Assembly: GCA_028622995.1 (NCBI GenBank) | Contig: JAJQJQ010000026.1 | Coordinates: forward strand, 1,426,001 to 1,490,000 | Source of the DNA: Panagrolaimus kolymaensis | Taxonomy: Eukaryota > Nematoda > Chromadorea > Rhabditida > Panagrolaimidae | Length of the DNA stretch: 64,000 nucleotides | Direction of reading: 5' to 3' | Part shown: positions 22,872 to 36,800 of the stretch, piece after piece | Layout of the letters: every line of letters starts with the position of its first letter | Position numbering within the stretch: position 1 is the first letter of the stretch | The notes under the pieces: generated by a model | What the model was told of the DNA's origin: nothing | The model's database searches: none | Seen by the model: the letters and a program-made list of their open reading frames with translations, nothing else | Program-made: the position numbers and the translations under genes

Positions 22872-24171
22872 TTAAGATTCAGGCTTCCATTTACCTAACA
22901 TTTGTAGTGCTTTATCAGCCATTTTGATGACGCCTTCTTTGGTTTTATTTCCACCGATGAATCCACTTGAATGAACAAAAACACATCCATCGATACCAGT
23001 AAGATTTGAGAGTGCTTCATCACGATATCCTTGCCATTGTTCAGGTAATGGTGCACTAAAAGATTAAGATTAAGTTCCAATCAATAGCACTAACAAAACA
23101 TACCGATTAAGAAAAGTTGAATGAATGTCAACTGGAATGGCTTGAATTCGCCAACTTCCGTTGCTGTCAGGATAACAAACATATAACATTTCTTCGCCTT
23201 GCATGTTTTCTTCACTTTCGATGTCAAAGAAATGCTCCTTCCATGGGCAAGAACCATCAGCAAGAACAACAACTTTTCCACTAGGATGATTTTCACGACG
23301 TTCTTTAATTGCTTTTTCCACGACTTCACGAGCAGGTAACCATGAGTTGTAAAGATATTTCAATAGATCAACGAACTCTTCACCAACGATATCCATAGCT
23401 TTTTGAAATTGAACATCAGGAGAAACATCTTTTTCATTCCAAGCAGGATTGAGACAGTTTACACGAGAATTGAGCGTACTTGAAAGTTTGTATCTAAAAC
23501 AAAAAGTGGTAAAGTTGGAAATGTAAAACGAGTGTTACCGTGGTGTTCCATCAAATTGAGATATTCCATTATCAATAGCATCTACAGCATGAACAAAGTT
23601 TTCATACATTCGAGCATAAAGTTTATCAACAATAGGAGATTCTGTACTATCAAGATGAAGAATACTTGCAATGACTTGACGACCAAAGTGTTGATAGATG
23701 AGTCCAGCTGAGCTTAACTTTGTATCATATGGTAGAGTATTCAGCGTTCGCATAGTATGTGTAAATTCCCTGAAACAGATAAGCTTTGAAAAATCTTGAA
23801 GAATATGAAATCACTAACCTTTGATGATGATCGAAACGTAACTTTTCTGGATCATGAACTCCTCCAACATCAAGAACAACTTTGCAATGAGATAAGATGT
23901 CAGGATCACGAGATCTAAAACATGAATTATTAGTAAAAGAAAGATATTTAATAAATGAGCAAACGCACCTCATAACCGAAGCATCCTTGAAATCAGGAAG
24001 TTGTCGAAGCATGAAACATCCAAGAACTTCGTCACAATGAAATTTACCATCATGAGTTCCAATATAGTTCTGCATTGTACCGGATGAAGAAAATAGATAA
24101 CGCAAAAATGAATTCGATGAAAAAGGAAATTGAAGAAGCGTTCTAAGCATTGAAAAAAAGAGACGAAGCAA
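22872..24171 (-). CDS. MYG1 exonuclease homologue (UPF0160 family)
   Basis: Five exons on the minus strand. The protein starts with a Leu/Phe/Ser/Arg-rich presequence consistent with mitochondrial import (second possible start at the internal Met before QNYIGTHDG). It continues with the family hallmarks GTHDGKFHCDEVLGCFML, a DPDILSHCKVVLDVGG strand and RFDHHQR, the metal-binding DHH-type motif. The C-terminal part has GSWRIQAIP and APLPEQWQGYRDEAL, followed by SNLTGIDGCVFVHSSGFIGG, as in human MYG1. MYG1 is a DHH-type 3'-5' RNA exonuclease acting in the nucleolus and mitochondria. The length of about 370 aa fits the family. The gene is divergent from the myosin gene to the right. Confidence 0.92.
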
Positions 24172-24826
24172 ATGTTTGATGCAACTTTTGCTGTTAAAAA
24201 CTGTTTTAGCGCGAATATTCTTTACTTGCTGCTTGCCTATTTTTTGAAGGCAATTTGAAAAATTTAAAATTTACAGTATTTTAACATACCAACAACATAC
24301 ATATTTTATGTAAAATACTTGAATACAAATTTTTGGTGTTCGAATAGAGTGAGTATGACAATCTATGTAGTTATCGGTGACGGCTTATATGCAAAGTTTT
24401 CTTTTAAGCCATTTATGAAATGCATAACTTCAATCGAATTGGTTAATTTGTTTTTGTTTTTTGGCAGTTTCTCAATATTCAGAGTTTATCTAAATAAATA
24501 ATTTTGGTGCTTTAAATTTTTTTTTATAAATCCTTTTTTTATAAACGTTGAAAACGCGTAAAAGTTCTTCGTTAATTAGGTGAAGGTCATGGTTTTAGGA
24601 GATACATAAATTCGAGAGTGCGGGAAAAAAATAAAGAAGAAAAAAAGGTAAAAAGATTGATTCCATTTAATAGTTTAGGTGTATGTATGTTTGGCTGCCT
24701 TCTTTTGTTTATCGACTTCTCCATTTTTTTAATGCTCCTTTTTAAAAACGTGAAAAACTTTTTTGTTATTAATAAAATCCAATTTTTTGCTTTTTATTTC
24801 CTGCTATTTTCAGGGAAATCTCAAAC

Positions 24827-27800
24827 ATGAATAACGAAAGTAAAAGCTACAGATTTTTAGAAAATCTGGCAGACTTGAAGTTTGTTTTCGCACCAAAGTT
24901 TATTTACTCTACGATAAATTTTTTAGAAACGGTAATGCCATTTTGGAAGCAGTTGAAGGAAGATATGAAAATAGCAAAATTTATGTAAGCTTTAATTAAT
25001 TTGATTTTTTTTAGCGATAAAAATAATGATAAAATCCATTAAGACTTTTGTTGGAAGTACATTGCTTGCATTAAATCCAAATCGTCAATTTGATATTTAT
25101 GATTATCACATCGTTGAACAATATCTTAAAAATGGACCTTTTTCAAATGAAAGTCATATTTTTTCTGTTGCTAATCAAGCTCTAAAAAGCATTGTAAATG
25201 GATCAAAGCAAGAAACAATACTTTTCAGGTTTTATTAAACAAAAAATTTATGGTTTTTAGAAAAAATATTGAATTTTTTTAGTGGAAATTCTGGTTCTGG
25301 AAAAACTACCAATGCTTTTCATACTATGAGATTTTTAGCTGCTACATCAAGCAAAAAACGAGTCACTTGTGACCATGTACGATTTTTTTTTGCACTGGAT
25401 TCATTTTTATAATTTTTCTTTAGATTAATGCTCTTCAAATTATTCTCGATCGAATTGGAAGTGCCAAAACATTAAAAAATGATTCTGCAACTCGGTTTGG
25501 TTATAGCGTGGATTTTTTTTATCAAAAGTAAAATTTGATTAAAGTTAAAAGATTTTATTTTTTTGATTTGGATTTTTCAGGAATGATTTACAAGGCCTTA
25601 AAATTTCATCTCTTATCCCTCTTGAACTCAGCAGATTAGTTCTTCAGAAGAAGGGAGAACAATCTTTTTCTGTTTTATATCAATTATGCGCTGGATTAGA
25701 TTTTAATCAAAAAGAAAAATATGGAATTAAAACAACCAAAGATTATTTTTATCTTAATCAAGTTTGCTTTTGACTTGGATATTAAAAAGTTTTTAGCTTT
25801 GGCTTTTCAGGGGAGAAATCGAAGCGTGCCTGAAGTTGACAAACAAGCATTCGTTGCTTTTCAATCAGCTTTAAAAATTATTGGATTCTCTGAAAATCAA
25901 AGAGAATTAATTTATAAGCTTTTATCGGTGGTTTTGCATGTTGGAAATATTTATTTTCAAAATCAAATTGTGAGTTATTCAACCATATTTGGAAACTTAA
26001 TTAAAATAAAAATTTAAGGCTCCTGGTGGCGTGGAAGTTGTTGAAATTGCAAATGAAACCGAACTAAAATGGATTTCACATTTACTTGAAATTGATGTAA
26101 AAGATTTGAAAAAAATATTTTTAACCACAACTTCCCAAACTAAATCATCCGATGACCTTGATGGAAAGAATTCATTACATTCTCAAGCATCAGCAGTAAA
26201 TTCAATTGAAAAAGCGCTTGATATTCGGTAAATTTTTTTTTACTTTTTTTGTAATTAATTAATTTATTTTAATTTTATCAAATTTAAATTTTAAGTGATT
26301 CATTTGCAAAAACACTTTACAATGAACTTTTTAAATGGATTTTAAATCACATTTCATTATTTTTTCAATGCCCAAATTCTGATGCAACTATTTCGGTTAT
26401 TGATTTATTTGGCTTTGAGGTAACACAAAAAAGCGGCGCGGCGCCACTATGTCGACTAGACACTATGTCGACCAAGCCATAATGTCGACCAGACACAATG
26501 TCGACCGGACACAATGTCGACCAGACACAATGTCGACCGGACACAATGTCGACTAACCATAATGTCGACTGGACACAATGTCGACCAACCATAATGTCGA
26601 CTATCGAAAATTTTCCCATGCCAAAAAGGGCGACACGACATAATCTCAACTCCCTAAAATCTCAACTGGACATAATCTCAACTCAATGAAAAAAGCGTAA
26701 TTAAATAAAGAAAACCAATTACTCGTCATTTTCTTTTGGGAATTGTTTATAATTTAAATGGTTTAATCCATAATTATTAATTGGTAGTTCTATGATTTAT
26801 CATAACTCAGAAGTTTTAATTAGTAATAAAAGAATTCAGAAGTATCTGTTTTTAATTCCGATATATGAATTCAGAAGTGCTTTTGAGAATTCACACATAT
26901 AATTAACAACTAAATATACAGAATTCATTCTGTAATATTTATTAATTATGAATTAAGTTGTAGACTGCCAAATTCTTTAGTAGGTATTCCATATCAATGT
27001 TTATAAACTTCTGAACTTATAATTCCGAATTAATAAAAATATCTGAATTAGTTCTGTATGTTTAATTGTTATTTATATTTTTATATTTCTGAATTCTCAA
27101 AAGCACTTCTGAATTCATATATCAGAATTAAAAACAGATACTCGTGAATTCTTTGATTACTAATAAAAGCTTTTAAATTATAAACAATTCCAAAAAAAAT
27201 GACGAGTAATTGGTTTTCTTTCTATAATTGTGCTTTTTTCATTTAGTTGAGATTTTGGGTAGTTGAGATTATGGCGGCAACCATAACAGACAACAAAAAT
27301 GATTAGATGATTATCATCTTTTTTATGAAAAACGTATGGATTTTACCATGGTCGACATTGTGTCCGGTCGACAATATGGCTGGTCGACATTGCGTCCAGT
27401 CGACATTATTGTTAGTCGACATTGCGTCCAGTCGACATAATGGTTGGTCGACATTGCGTCCAGTCGACATTATGGCTTGGTCGACATTGTGTCTAGTCGA
27501 CATAGTGTCGTGTCGCCCAAAAAAGCATCTGCAACTTTAATTTTAAAGTAAAAAAAGTTTCAGAAATACAATAATAACACATTTGAAGAATTTTGTGTAA
27601 ATGCAATAAATGAAAAAATTGAAAATCTTTTTATTCATAAAATTTTTAAACAATTTCAAACTGATTATGAAGATGAGGGAATTGCATGTGAATATCGAAT
27701 GCCATCAAATTTGGATAATGAAAGAATGGTAAATATGATTTTTAATCGGCCATGTGGAATTTTGCCTTTATTAATGGATGAAAGCCGATTTCCTAAAGGC

Positions 27801-30800
27801 TCGGATGAAGCATTCTTTCAAAGAGCTAATTTAAATCATTTGGATAAAAGTATTTATTGTAAACCAAGAACCAAAGAAAAATTTGAATTTGGTGTTCGTC
27901 ATTATGCTGGAGTGGTATATTATAATGTTGAAGGATTTTTAAATAAAAATCGATGGACAGAATTATCAACCATTTTTGATTTGTTGAGTGCATCTGAAAA
28001 TCCATCCCTTGCATTTTTAGTTCCAAAATCTGGAGGAAGCAGCAATAAAAATAAAACCATTTTTGTTGCAGATGAATATTCCAAAGCTGCTAATCAACTT
28101 TTTGATCGACTTAAAAAGTAAGTCTTTTCACCCAAATTAAAAAAATAAAATAATTTTTGTTGCAGCGAAAATGTCCATTTTGTTCGATGCATTCGAGCCA
28201 ATGCAGATAGAACATCTTCCAAATTTGATGCCGAAGTGATTGGTCGCCAAATGAAAGCCCTATCAATTCAAGAAAATTATCGAATGAGTGTTCTTGGATA
28301 TTCTCACAAACTCAACCTTAATACATTTATTAAAACTTATCGATGCTTACTTCCCATTGAAGTAATAAGTCATGAAGAACCTGAAAAAGTTTCAGAAGAT
28401 ATTTTAAATGCTCAAGGAACCAAATATTTGAATGATTTTGCAATTGGAAGTCATAGCGTTTTTCTTAAAGATCGACTTCTCAAACAATTGGAAGATGCTA
28501 AATATGCTTTGCGTGATGTTTCTGCAACTTTAATTCAAAGAAATTTAAGAAAATTTGCTGCTAAAAAGGAGTTTAAAAAAAAGAAGGAAGCTGCAATCAA
28601 AATTCAATCAGCTTTTAGAGGATGGAATGCAAGGTTTGAAACTAATTTTATAAACGTTATACTTAATTTTTTCCAGGAAAAACGCAGCAAGTATCAAAGA
28701 TGAAGAACAAAAACAAATTGAAGAGCGGATGGAAACTCCAAAATTATTTGAAGCACCTATTTTTAAAAAAGATGATTCTGAGCATGTTGAAGAAAAAATT
28801 GCCCCTACCGCTCCTGTTCAATGGTATGAATTACCCGAAGAAATTAATGCAGTCTTAAATCAAGAAGCCGTTAAAATGCCTAAAGTTAAAACAATAACCA
28901 ATTATTTACCATTAAAATTGGAAGCAAATATTCCAATGGTTGAAGCTTTAACCATCGAAGAATTTGCTGAATTAAATTTAAAAGTAAAAAACTTTTTTCG
29001 GTAAAAAATTATGCAGAATGGACTTTTTTAGAATCACATTCTTGAAGCTCGTCGCGAACCAATTTTAACTCCATTCTTGCCAAAAGAAAGTGAAAAAGAT
29101 TTCAAATTATCTTGTGAAATTTTTAAACTCATCCTTCGTTACATGAATGATACAACCATGAATGCTGGACAAAGATGCGTACTTGCAAAATATATTATTC
29201 AACAAGCAATTGAAATTCCAACTCAAAGAGATGAAATTTTTATGCAACTTTGTAATCAAACTTATAACAATCGAATTCCAGAAAATGCTAAAACTGCTTG
29301 GAATTTACTTTTAATGGCTGTTAATAGTTTTCCACCAGGGATTCTTATTTTTCCAATGATTAAAGAGTAAAAATTTTTTTTGAGAGTTTTAAATTCATTA
29401 AATTGTTTTATTTTTTTAGCTACTTTGAAAGACAATCAGAACCTTTAAGCACTCAACTTCTTAATGGACTTTTCCGTTCAATGAGACACAATGATACAAA
29501 TCGAAAACGAACTTTTGCATCCACCGCTCTCGAACAGCAATCATTTTATCGTCGCCAATCATCTGTGGTTCCAATCATTCTTCCTGATGGAGATTCAATT
29601 GATATTGAAATTGATTCATGGACAACCATCGAAGAAATAGTCGAGCGTGTTCTTCGTTTACGCGGCTTAATTGATTCTGAAGGATGGGGATTAACCATTG
29701 ATAATGGTGAAATTAATAGCGTTGTTCATGGACAAAGTTTTTTATTTGATGCTATTTCACAATTTGAAATTCCTTCAGTTCCACCTGAAGATTCACCATT
29801 TTTAAATTTTCGAACAATCTCAAATACATCCTCAAATTCAAGAAATCAAAGTTTTGCAAGAGGAGATAAGAGTGGGTCAACACCGGAAGAAGAAGATGAA
29901 GCAAATAATAGTAAGTTTAATCAACGATGATCGTCGTCTCCTCTTTCACACTTTTTTTATCGCATCTTCTTCATATCTTTTTTTTTTGAGGATAAAGCTT
30001 AAAAGAGTCTAACAAAAATCCAGTTATTTAGTTGCATTTCCCTTTTTCCTTTTTTTTTCATGTTTAATCGAAATCCATTGGATGGGCTTTGTCCTTATTT
30101 TTTTTACAAGTGGTTTTCGCACACCACTAAAAATCCAATAAGACAAAAAAAAGTGGTCTCTCTTGTGTGAAAGAAGCTTTTTATATTTGAAAGAAAGAAA
30201 AATAGATCAAGCAATAAGCTTAAAAAATGATAGCATCATTATTATTAATTTTTTAGTGAGAAACGCTTATAGCAGCGATATGGATGATGATTCCATTAGT
30301 CCAAGATCTAACACTAATGGCATTTTGGTAAGTTTATTAAAAGAGAATTATTTTTTAATGTTTTTTTTGATTTACAGAAATCAAGCAGCAAGCAACGCAT
30401 GACCCCAGAGGAATATGCAAATATGAGTGTTGCAAGTCGAATTAGAAATATGAAAATTCCTGGAAATAATGGAGATGTAAATAAATTTTTGGATGAAGTT
30501 TTTGATCAAGTAAATATTTAATTTTTGAGGCTTTTTTAAAAATATTTATTTAGGCTTTACCATCAAATGAAGAAAATAATACAACAAACTTAATTGCTGC
30601 GAGCATTAAAGGTGGAGCAGGTCCAGAAACTTATTATCCAACAACAACAACTCGACCAACTGAAAATTATCGAAGAGTTCCATTATCTCCTCGATATAGT
30701 AATGGAAACAATTCGGGTATCATAAATTATTTTTTTTAAATAAAATTTTTAAAATAGTCCCATTTTTAGATAGACGAAATGTGCCTTCTGGTTTATCTTC

Positions 30801-33800
30801 CAGTATTAACCTTTCCGCAGATGAAGGTCGAGATTCAAGATACTCTGGCTCGTTGCCTCCTTCACGTCAATTATTCTCACCCGCAAGAGTAAGAAAAAAA
30901 ATTAAAAATCAAAAAATTTTAAGATAAAAGAATATTTTTAAGGCAAACAATATGTATCTTCCTGAAACACCTTCACCTGCACCAACTGATGAACGTGTAT
31001 CGAGGTAAATGCAGTTTAATCACACCTAGGATTACGATAAGAATTTAACGCTTTAAAATAAGGATGGAATTTTAATCCATTTTTTTGTTTGAAAGAGAAG
31101 TGTTCACCAACGCATTAAAAATGTGTGAAAAAAATAATACTTTACTTATCGAATCTTTTAATTTTTGCATCAAAAAAATATAATAATTTTATTTATTTTT
31201 CAGAATGTTTATGAATGACGATAAAGTTTTTAAAGATAATCAAGAGGTAAAACAATTTTTTACATGCCTCATCAACCGCTTAATTATTCACCACTTCTTT
31301 TTTTAGGATATTTATCTTTCACGACCTTCAACAACGATGCAAATTGTAAACAACGCTTTTTTTAAACGTTTTTTTTTAAACATTTTTTGTTCAAACATTT
31401 TTAGCGAACAAATGATCGAGCTCGCACTCCCACAAACATGATGGAAAATTCTCGGCTTGGACAAATTCAACCAACTTCCCAGCATGCTCGTTTTATGGGA
31501 AATGCACCAAATAATAATCGACAATCATCTTCATCAAATCGTAATAGAAGATTTGAATCCCCTGCAGCTGAACGACGAGCTCGAGGATTAAATAATCGGT
31601 CAAAAAGTACTCCACGAGGTTTTACCAATGGAGATGGATATGCCTCTCCAGCACCAATTCCACCACCAGATTATGATCGAGATGATAACAATACTTATAC
31701 AATTAAAAGAGCTCCAAGAGAATATAGGAATAATCAACCTCATCCTCGATCAGTTTCATCAACCCCAAGAGCGGCTCGAAATGGATTTGTAAGACCTGTT
31801 GCAGCTGAAGCTCCAACAAAATTCTTCGCTCGTCAACAATCATATGATTTGGGTTCGCCACATTATTTGACTGGGGATGTACGAAGCCCACAAGGAATTC
31901 ACTCACCTCGATTCGCTGGAGATATTGATATTCAGCCTCGAAGTCCAATTTATTCTTATCGAAATGACACTCTGAATAGAAATACTAATCGACCTTCTAC
32001 TGAACCAACATATTTTGAAAATAATCGAACTTTATCAAGAAATGGCGCAAACGAAAGCTTGCATTCAAGAAATGGACAAAATGGAACTTTACCTCGAAAA
32101 GATATCACTTCTCCAAATGGTGGCCATTATTTACCAGAAACAAATGGAGGAATTTATTCTCGAGATGCAAATAAAAGCTATCATGAACCATCCATTTCTG
32201 GTGGTCCACCAAAATCATCATTATCCTTAATTAGCGCCAAAAGTCAAAGTAGCTCTAATGTTCCAGCAACTTGTTTCGTAAATGAACCATGGAAATTAAT
32301 TATTCGTCGAGAAGTAAAAATTCAATTCAAAGATTGAATTTTTTAAATAATAAATTTATTATAGGTATTTTTCCCCGGTGAAACCCTCGATGACATTGAT
32401 GCAATTGACCTAGTATTTTCACAAATTATTTCTGATTGCCGCAAAAATAAACCTCATCGCATTCGACATTTTGAGCGTGATCGAATTAATTCAATTTTAA
32501 GTTAGTTTATTTTTGTTTAATACCCTTAGGCAATTTTGCAAATATTATTTTCATGGGCCAAAAAAAAACAAAGTAATAATAACTTCTGTTTTTTTGTAGA
32601 TAAGTATCGAGTCCCCATTGAATCTTTGGATAACCCAAATACAGTTTCAATTGAAATTAAACAAGATATAATAAATGAAGCTCGAAAATGGCCTTTATAT
32701 TTTTGTCGAATGTACCCTGTTATTGAGGAACGAAACAATGATAGAGTTTTTATGATTTTGGGTGTAAGTGAAAATGGAATTCGATTGATGACGAGAAATG
32801 TTGAAAATGTTAATGACCCTATGGTTCCACATGCCCATTTTGAGTTAGTTTTTAAATTTTATTTTGAATGAAACAAAAATGTTTTTTTATTAGTTTTCCC
32901 GATATTTATGACCTCGTTTATGATCCACCAACAACAATTAAAATAGTATCCAAACAAAAAATGATTACAACATTAAAATGTAATATCGCTCGACAAGTTG
33001 TGGAATTTATCCATCGATTTTTGGATACAACTCCAAAGGTTTTTTTGCCACTTTTTATTTCCTTGGTTCCATTAATTTTTTAAATTACAGCAAAAAACTT
33101 TTGTTATTTCAATTGCTGATTATCGAATTAATCAAACCAATCATCTTAGCTTTCACAATGGTGATATAATACAAATTATTAAAATTCCAAATAATGAAAA
33201 GGCCCCAGCAGCAACTGGAAATTGGTTATATGGAAAAATTGGAAATCGCTTTGGTTGGTTCCCTGCTGAGTATGTTCAACCAACATCAATGATGATGGAA
33301 AACGATGTATGCTTTTACAAAAAAAATATAATTATTTTTTGATTAATTCAAGCTCTAGTTTTTATGCTTCTTTCGTTTTTTAGTATGGTTCAGAAATTTA
33401 TGTTCCACCTTCAGCTGCGTTAAACAACAGTACGGCTGCTTTTTCAATTCCTCAAATAAATAATTATCATAGTCATCGAAATAACAACAATGCCAATGCA
33501 TCTTTACTTTATGGCGGCTCCATCAATGGTGGAGGAGGAGGTGGACCCGAAAATGTTGGTTTTTTTTTCTTGATTTTTAAACTTTTATAAAAAATTTCAA
33601 AAATTGCTGAAGAATTTCAAAAATTTTATATAGTTTTTTTCTCGCGTTAATAACGCCTTTAAAATGAAGTGTTTAAATTGGTCAATTATTGAAGCGAAGG
33701 AAGAATAAGAAAAAAATGATACACTTTCACTCCTTTTTTTCTAAATTTCAGTTTAATGTTTTTTATTTTTGCATCTAGTCGTCGATCGGTTACACACACA

Positions 33801-36800
33801 TGTGTATTCAGAAGTAGTTCCAAATATGATAGTTGTATCATAGAAGGCGAGAAAATTTGTACATTAGAGAAGCAGAGGCATAAATAAAAAGTGTAAGATA
33901 TTATTTTGTTTATTATGATGCGCAACACAACACGCCCTTCATATAGATTCTCACCCATCGTCTTCCATCCCATATAACTAACGGACCCCTAAAAAAATAA
34001 GAAGAAAAAAGAGTGCAAATCTGTTATATATAAAAATCAACAATGAATCTGGCTGGCTAGGACAGGCCGCAATCAGACGTTATGTTATATTTCACATTTT
34101 GTTAGTTTGTTACTGCTGTTGCTGCTGAATTACAAATATGTACATACATTCATATATGGGTTTCTTCATTTCCTCTATCAAACCAGTTTCTATCTAACAA
34201 GGCCGATCAACGTCTTCTTCTTTCGGCAAAAAAAAAAAGAAGAAGAAACCAAAATCAGCTCTCTTCTCTCTCATTTTTTAAACAACTTTTTTTCATCTCA
34301 TTTTTTTCGTAAAATACTAATACTTTCGAGCGCTCCTTTTTTGCAAATCAAATGGCTACTGACTTTTGAGAAAAAAAAATAAATGAAACTAAAAAGCAGC
34401 AGTATTTGCCGCAAAAATTATTTGATTGGAATTCATTCTTTTTTTGATAGGAAAAAGAGTAATAATTATAACGTCTTCTTCTTTTTTTGATTTTGATTTT
34501 GGTTTCTTGTTTTTTCCTTCCGCTCACTATTTTTTGTTTACAACAACTACTTTCATTTATTTGTTTCTATCGTTTAGTAAAGTTAAAAATGAAACCTTTC
34601 TTCAAGAAATTTCATTTTACGTTAAGCGCGTTTTTGCTGGATTTTTTAAAATGTTATTTTCGGTGCTATAAATCTTTAATATTTTAGTCCATCCACTTTG
34701 CAGAAATTTATTTTTTGATAAAAGTGTGTCTTTGATCTTGTTAGTGGTGGTCATCAAGCCATGATGGACTCATCGAATCGACACTCTCGGTCTCATTCAA
34801 GGTTTCCTCCAATTGATGAACATCCTGGCGGTTATCCCACTGGACAACCCTTAGATAATTCACATCGTTCCAAATCCTTAGATAATCGAAGAGATTTTGC
34901 TCCTGAAGATAATTATGATCGCTATCCTTCGATTGATCGAAATTCAACTTTTCACGCATCTTTGGGTCGTCGACCTAGACGTGATGAATACAATAGCAGC
35001 CATCAACAACAACAGCGTGGAGGCGGTGGCGGAGGAGATTTTTTTAATGAAACAATTACTATTCCTACAGCTCATTCAAAAGCAAGCGGAGGCCATCAGT
35101 TTGATAGTCGATTAAAAGCTGAAGCAGGAGATGAAGATTGGACAAATTATGACCGACAAGTTCGATATAATACTGAGCGAACGGTTTATCCATCTCAACA
35201 ACAGAAACAACAACATAGAATGACAGCTGCTCCACCACCAATTTATTATGAAGATTATGGATATCGTAATAACCAATTTCAACCAGGACTCCCTCAAGAA
35301 CTATCCCCACATTCACAAGTATCTCGATATCCTGAATCTGAACTTTATCAAAGAAGATATGATAATCGAGGAGGTCATCAACAACAAAATCAATATCAGC
35401 AACAGCAACACCACCAACAACATCAATTTAGTGCTGGTGGAAATAGAGGAGGAGCTGCTTATTTGGGTGAAGAAGGATATGATGGATATGCGGATAATGA
35501 AGCAACAGCCCAACGAAATATGGATTACACTGCCACTAGTAAACATGCTGCTGCACAAGGTGGTGGCATGGCTGCTATAAGTGGTGCAAGTGGAGCTGCA
35601 GCTGCTAGTCGTGGAGGCGGCGGTGGTGGTGGTCATTATCGCTATCATCATGAATCTCATTCACATGGCGGTGGAGGTACTGGAGGCAAAGCTCGATATG
35701 GTCAAGCAAATGGATATTCCCAAAATCAAACTGCATTTTCACAATCTCGTGAAAAACGGTCTGGTGGCGGTGGATTCTTTGGTGGAGGTCGAAGAAAAGG
35801 TGCCGGCAGTGAAATTGCTGGTGAAAGAGTTTATCATCGAATTCATTGTTGTTGTTTTTCATTTAAATGGCCTCCATTTGCTTATGAAGAATGTGAACCT
35901 CCACGTCCTATGTATCCACAAGCTTCTAAAGATCAAATGTATCCTCCTCAATCACCTAGGGATCCTCTATATCCTCAATCGCCAAGGGATCCTTTGTATC
36001 CTCAATCACCTAGGGATCCAATGTATCCCCAACCTCTTCCTAAAGATGCTTCTCCTATGCCAATTCGACATCAACAGCCTCCACCTCCTCAATATTAAAA
36101 ATATTACCCTTTTTGTATCCATTTTTTTCCAGCTTTCAACAGCTTTGCTCAAAAAACAAATTTTATTATTCATTTTTATTGTTTGTCGTCTTATTTCGCT
36201 AGTTTTTATCCAAACACTTATAAAAAAATCTCTTTTATAATATCTGTAACCCTGTGATTTATCTCTTAAAAAAATAATATAAAATTAAATGACATTAAAA
36301 AATTTGACATAAAAATAAAACTTTTTTTGCGTTAAAAATAAATAAAAAATACAAAATACAGCTTCAGGTTTATTCAAATTGGGAAGATCAACAAAGCATG
36401 TATGGTCTATCACAACAACAACAAAATGAAAGATTAACCATGACTGAATTTGCTATGAGATATTTCCGCCAACCTCGAAGTTCTGATTTTGGTTCATTAA
36501 CTTTAAATCGAAAGCAGCGAAAAGAATGGACATGGCAAGAATTAACGGATAAAGTTAAATTCACTAATAAACCCATTTCTCATTCATTGATTCGTCTGGA
36601 AAATAATGAAGCTGATAAACTTGCTGTCGATATTTTTGCATGTTAGTCTTAGCTTCCAAAAAATAGTCCATTAAAATTTTTTTAGGTATAATGAAATACA
36701 TGGGAGATTTAAGCCAAAAACGAGGGCAAACAATCACTGATTGCGTCTATGAGATTTTATCGGCTTGTCATAATTTCCCAGCTCTTATTGATGAAGTTTA

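Larger units (their letters stand above)
26434..27517. mobile_element. Fold-back/MITE-like element in a myosin intron
   Basis: The element sits in the intron between the switch-II exon (donor after 26419) and the next exon (acceptor before 27570). It is flanked by an 8-bp direct repeat CAAAAAAG at 26426-26433 and 27518-27525, a candidate target-site duplication. The ends are inverted copies (CACTATGTCGACTAGACAC on the left; its complement at 27490-27508). Each arm consists of tandem GTCGAC-containing units of about 18 bp. Inside, further blocks are inverted too: ATAATCTCAACT near 26640 against AGTTGAGATTAT near 27261, and CAGAAGTGCTTTTGAGAATTC near 26872 against its complement near 27095. Almost the whole element can fold into one hairpin. 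It has no coding capacity; ORFs in the arms are repeat translations. Confidence 0.8.

Noticed and set aside
26365..26689. ORFs on both strands rich in STGHNVDQ or DIVSGRH words
   Set aside because: They are translations of the tandem fold-back arms, not genes.
26434..27517. Regular GTCGAC repeats resembling a CRISPR array
   Set aside because: Units are about 18 bp with no unique spacers, the array is mirrored as an inverted repeat, and the host is a eukaryote.
31438..32337. 299-aa Arg/Ser/Asn-rich ORF as a separate gene
   Set aside because: It is flanked by in-phase splice sites and fits as part of the disordered linker of the myosin.
34897..36240. Several long ORFs in other frames and on the minus strand over the nested gene
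   Set aside because: They arise from CAA/GGA repeats; the chosen frame alone has a coherent start, stop and motif structure.
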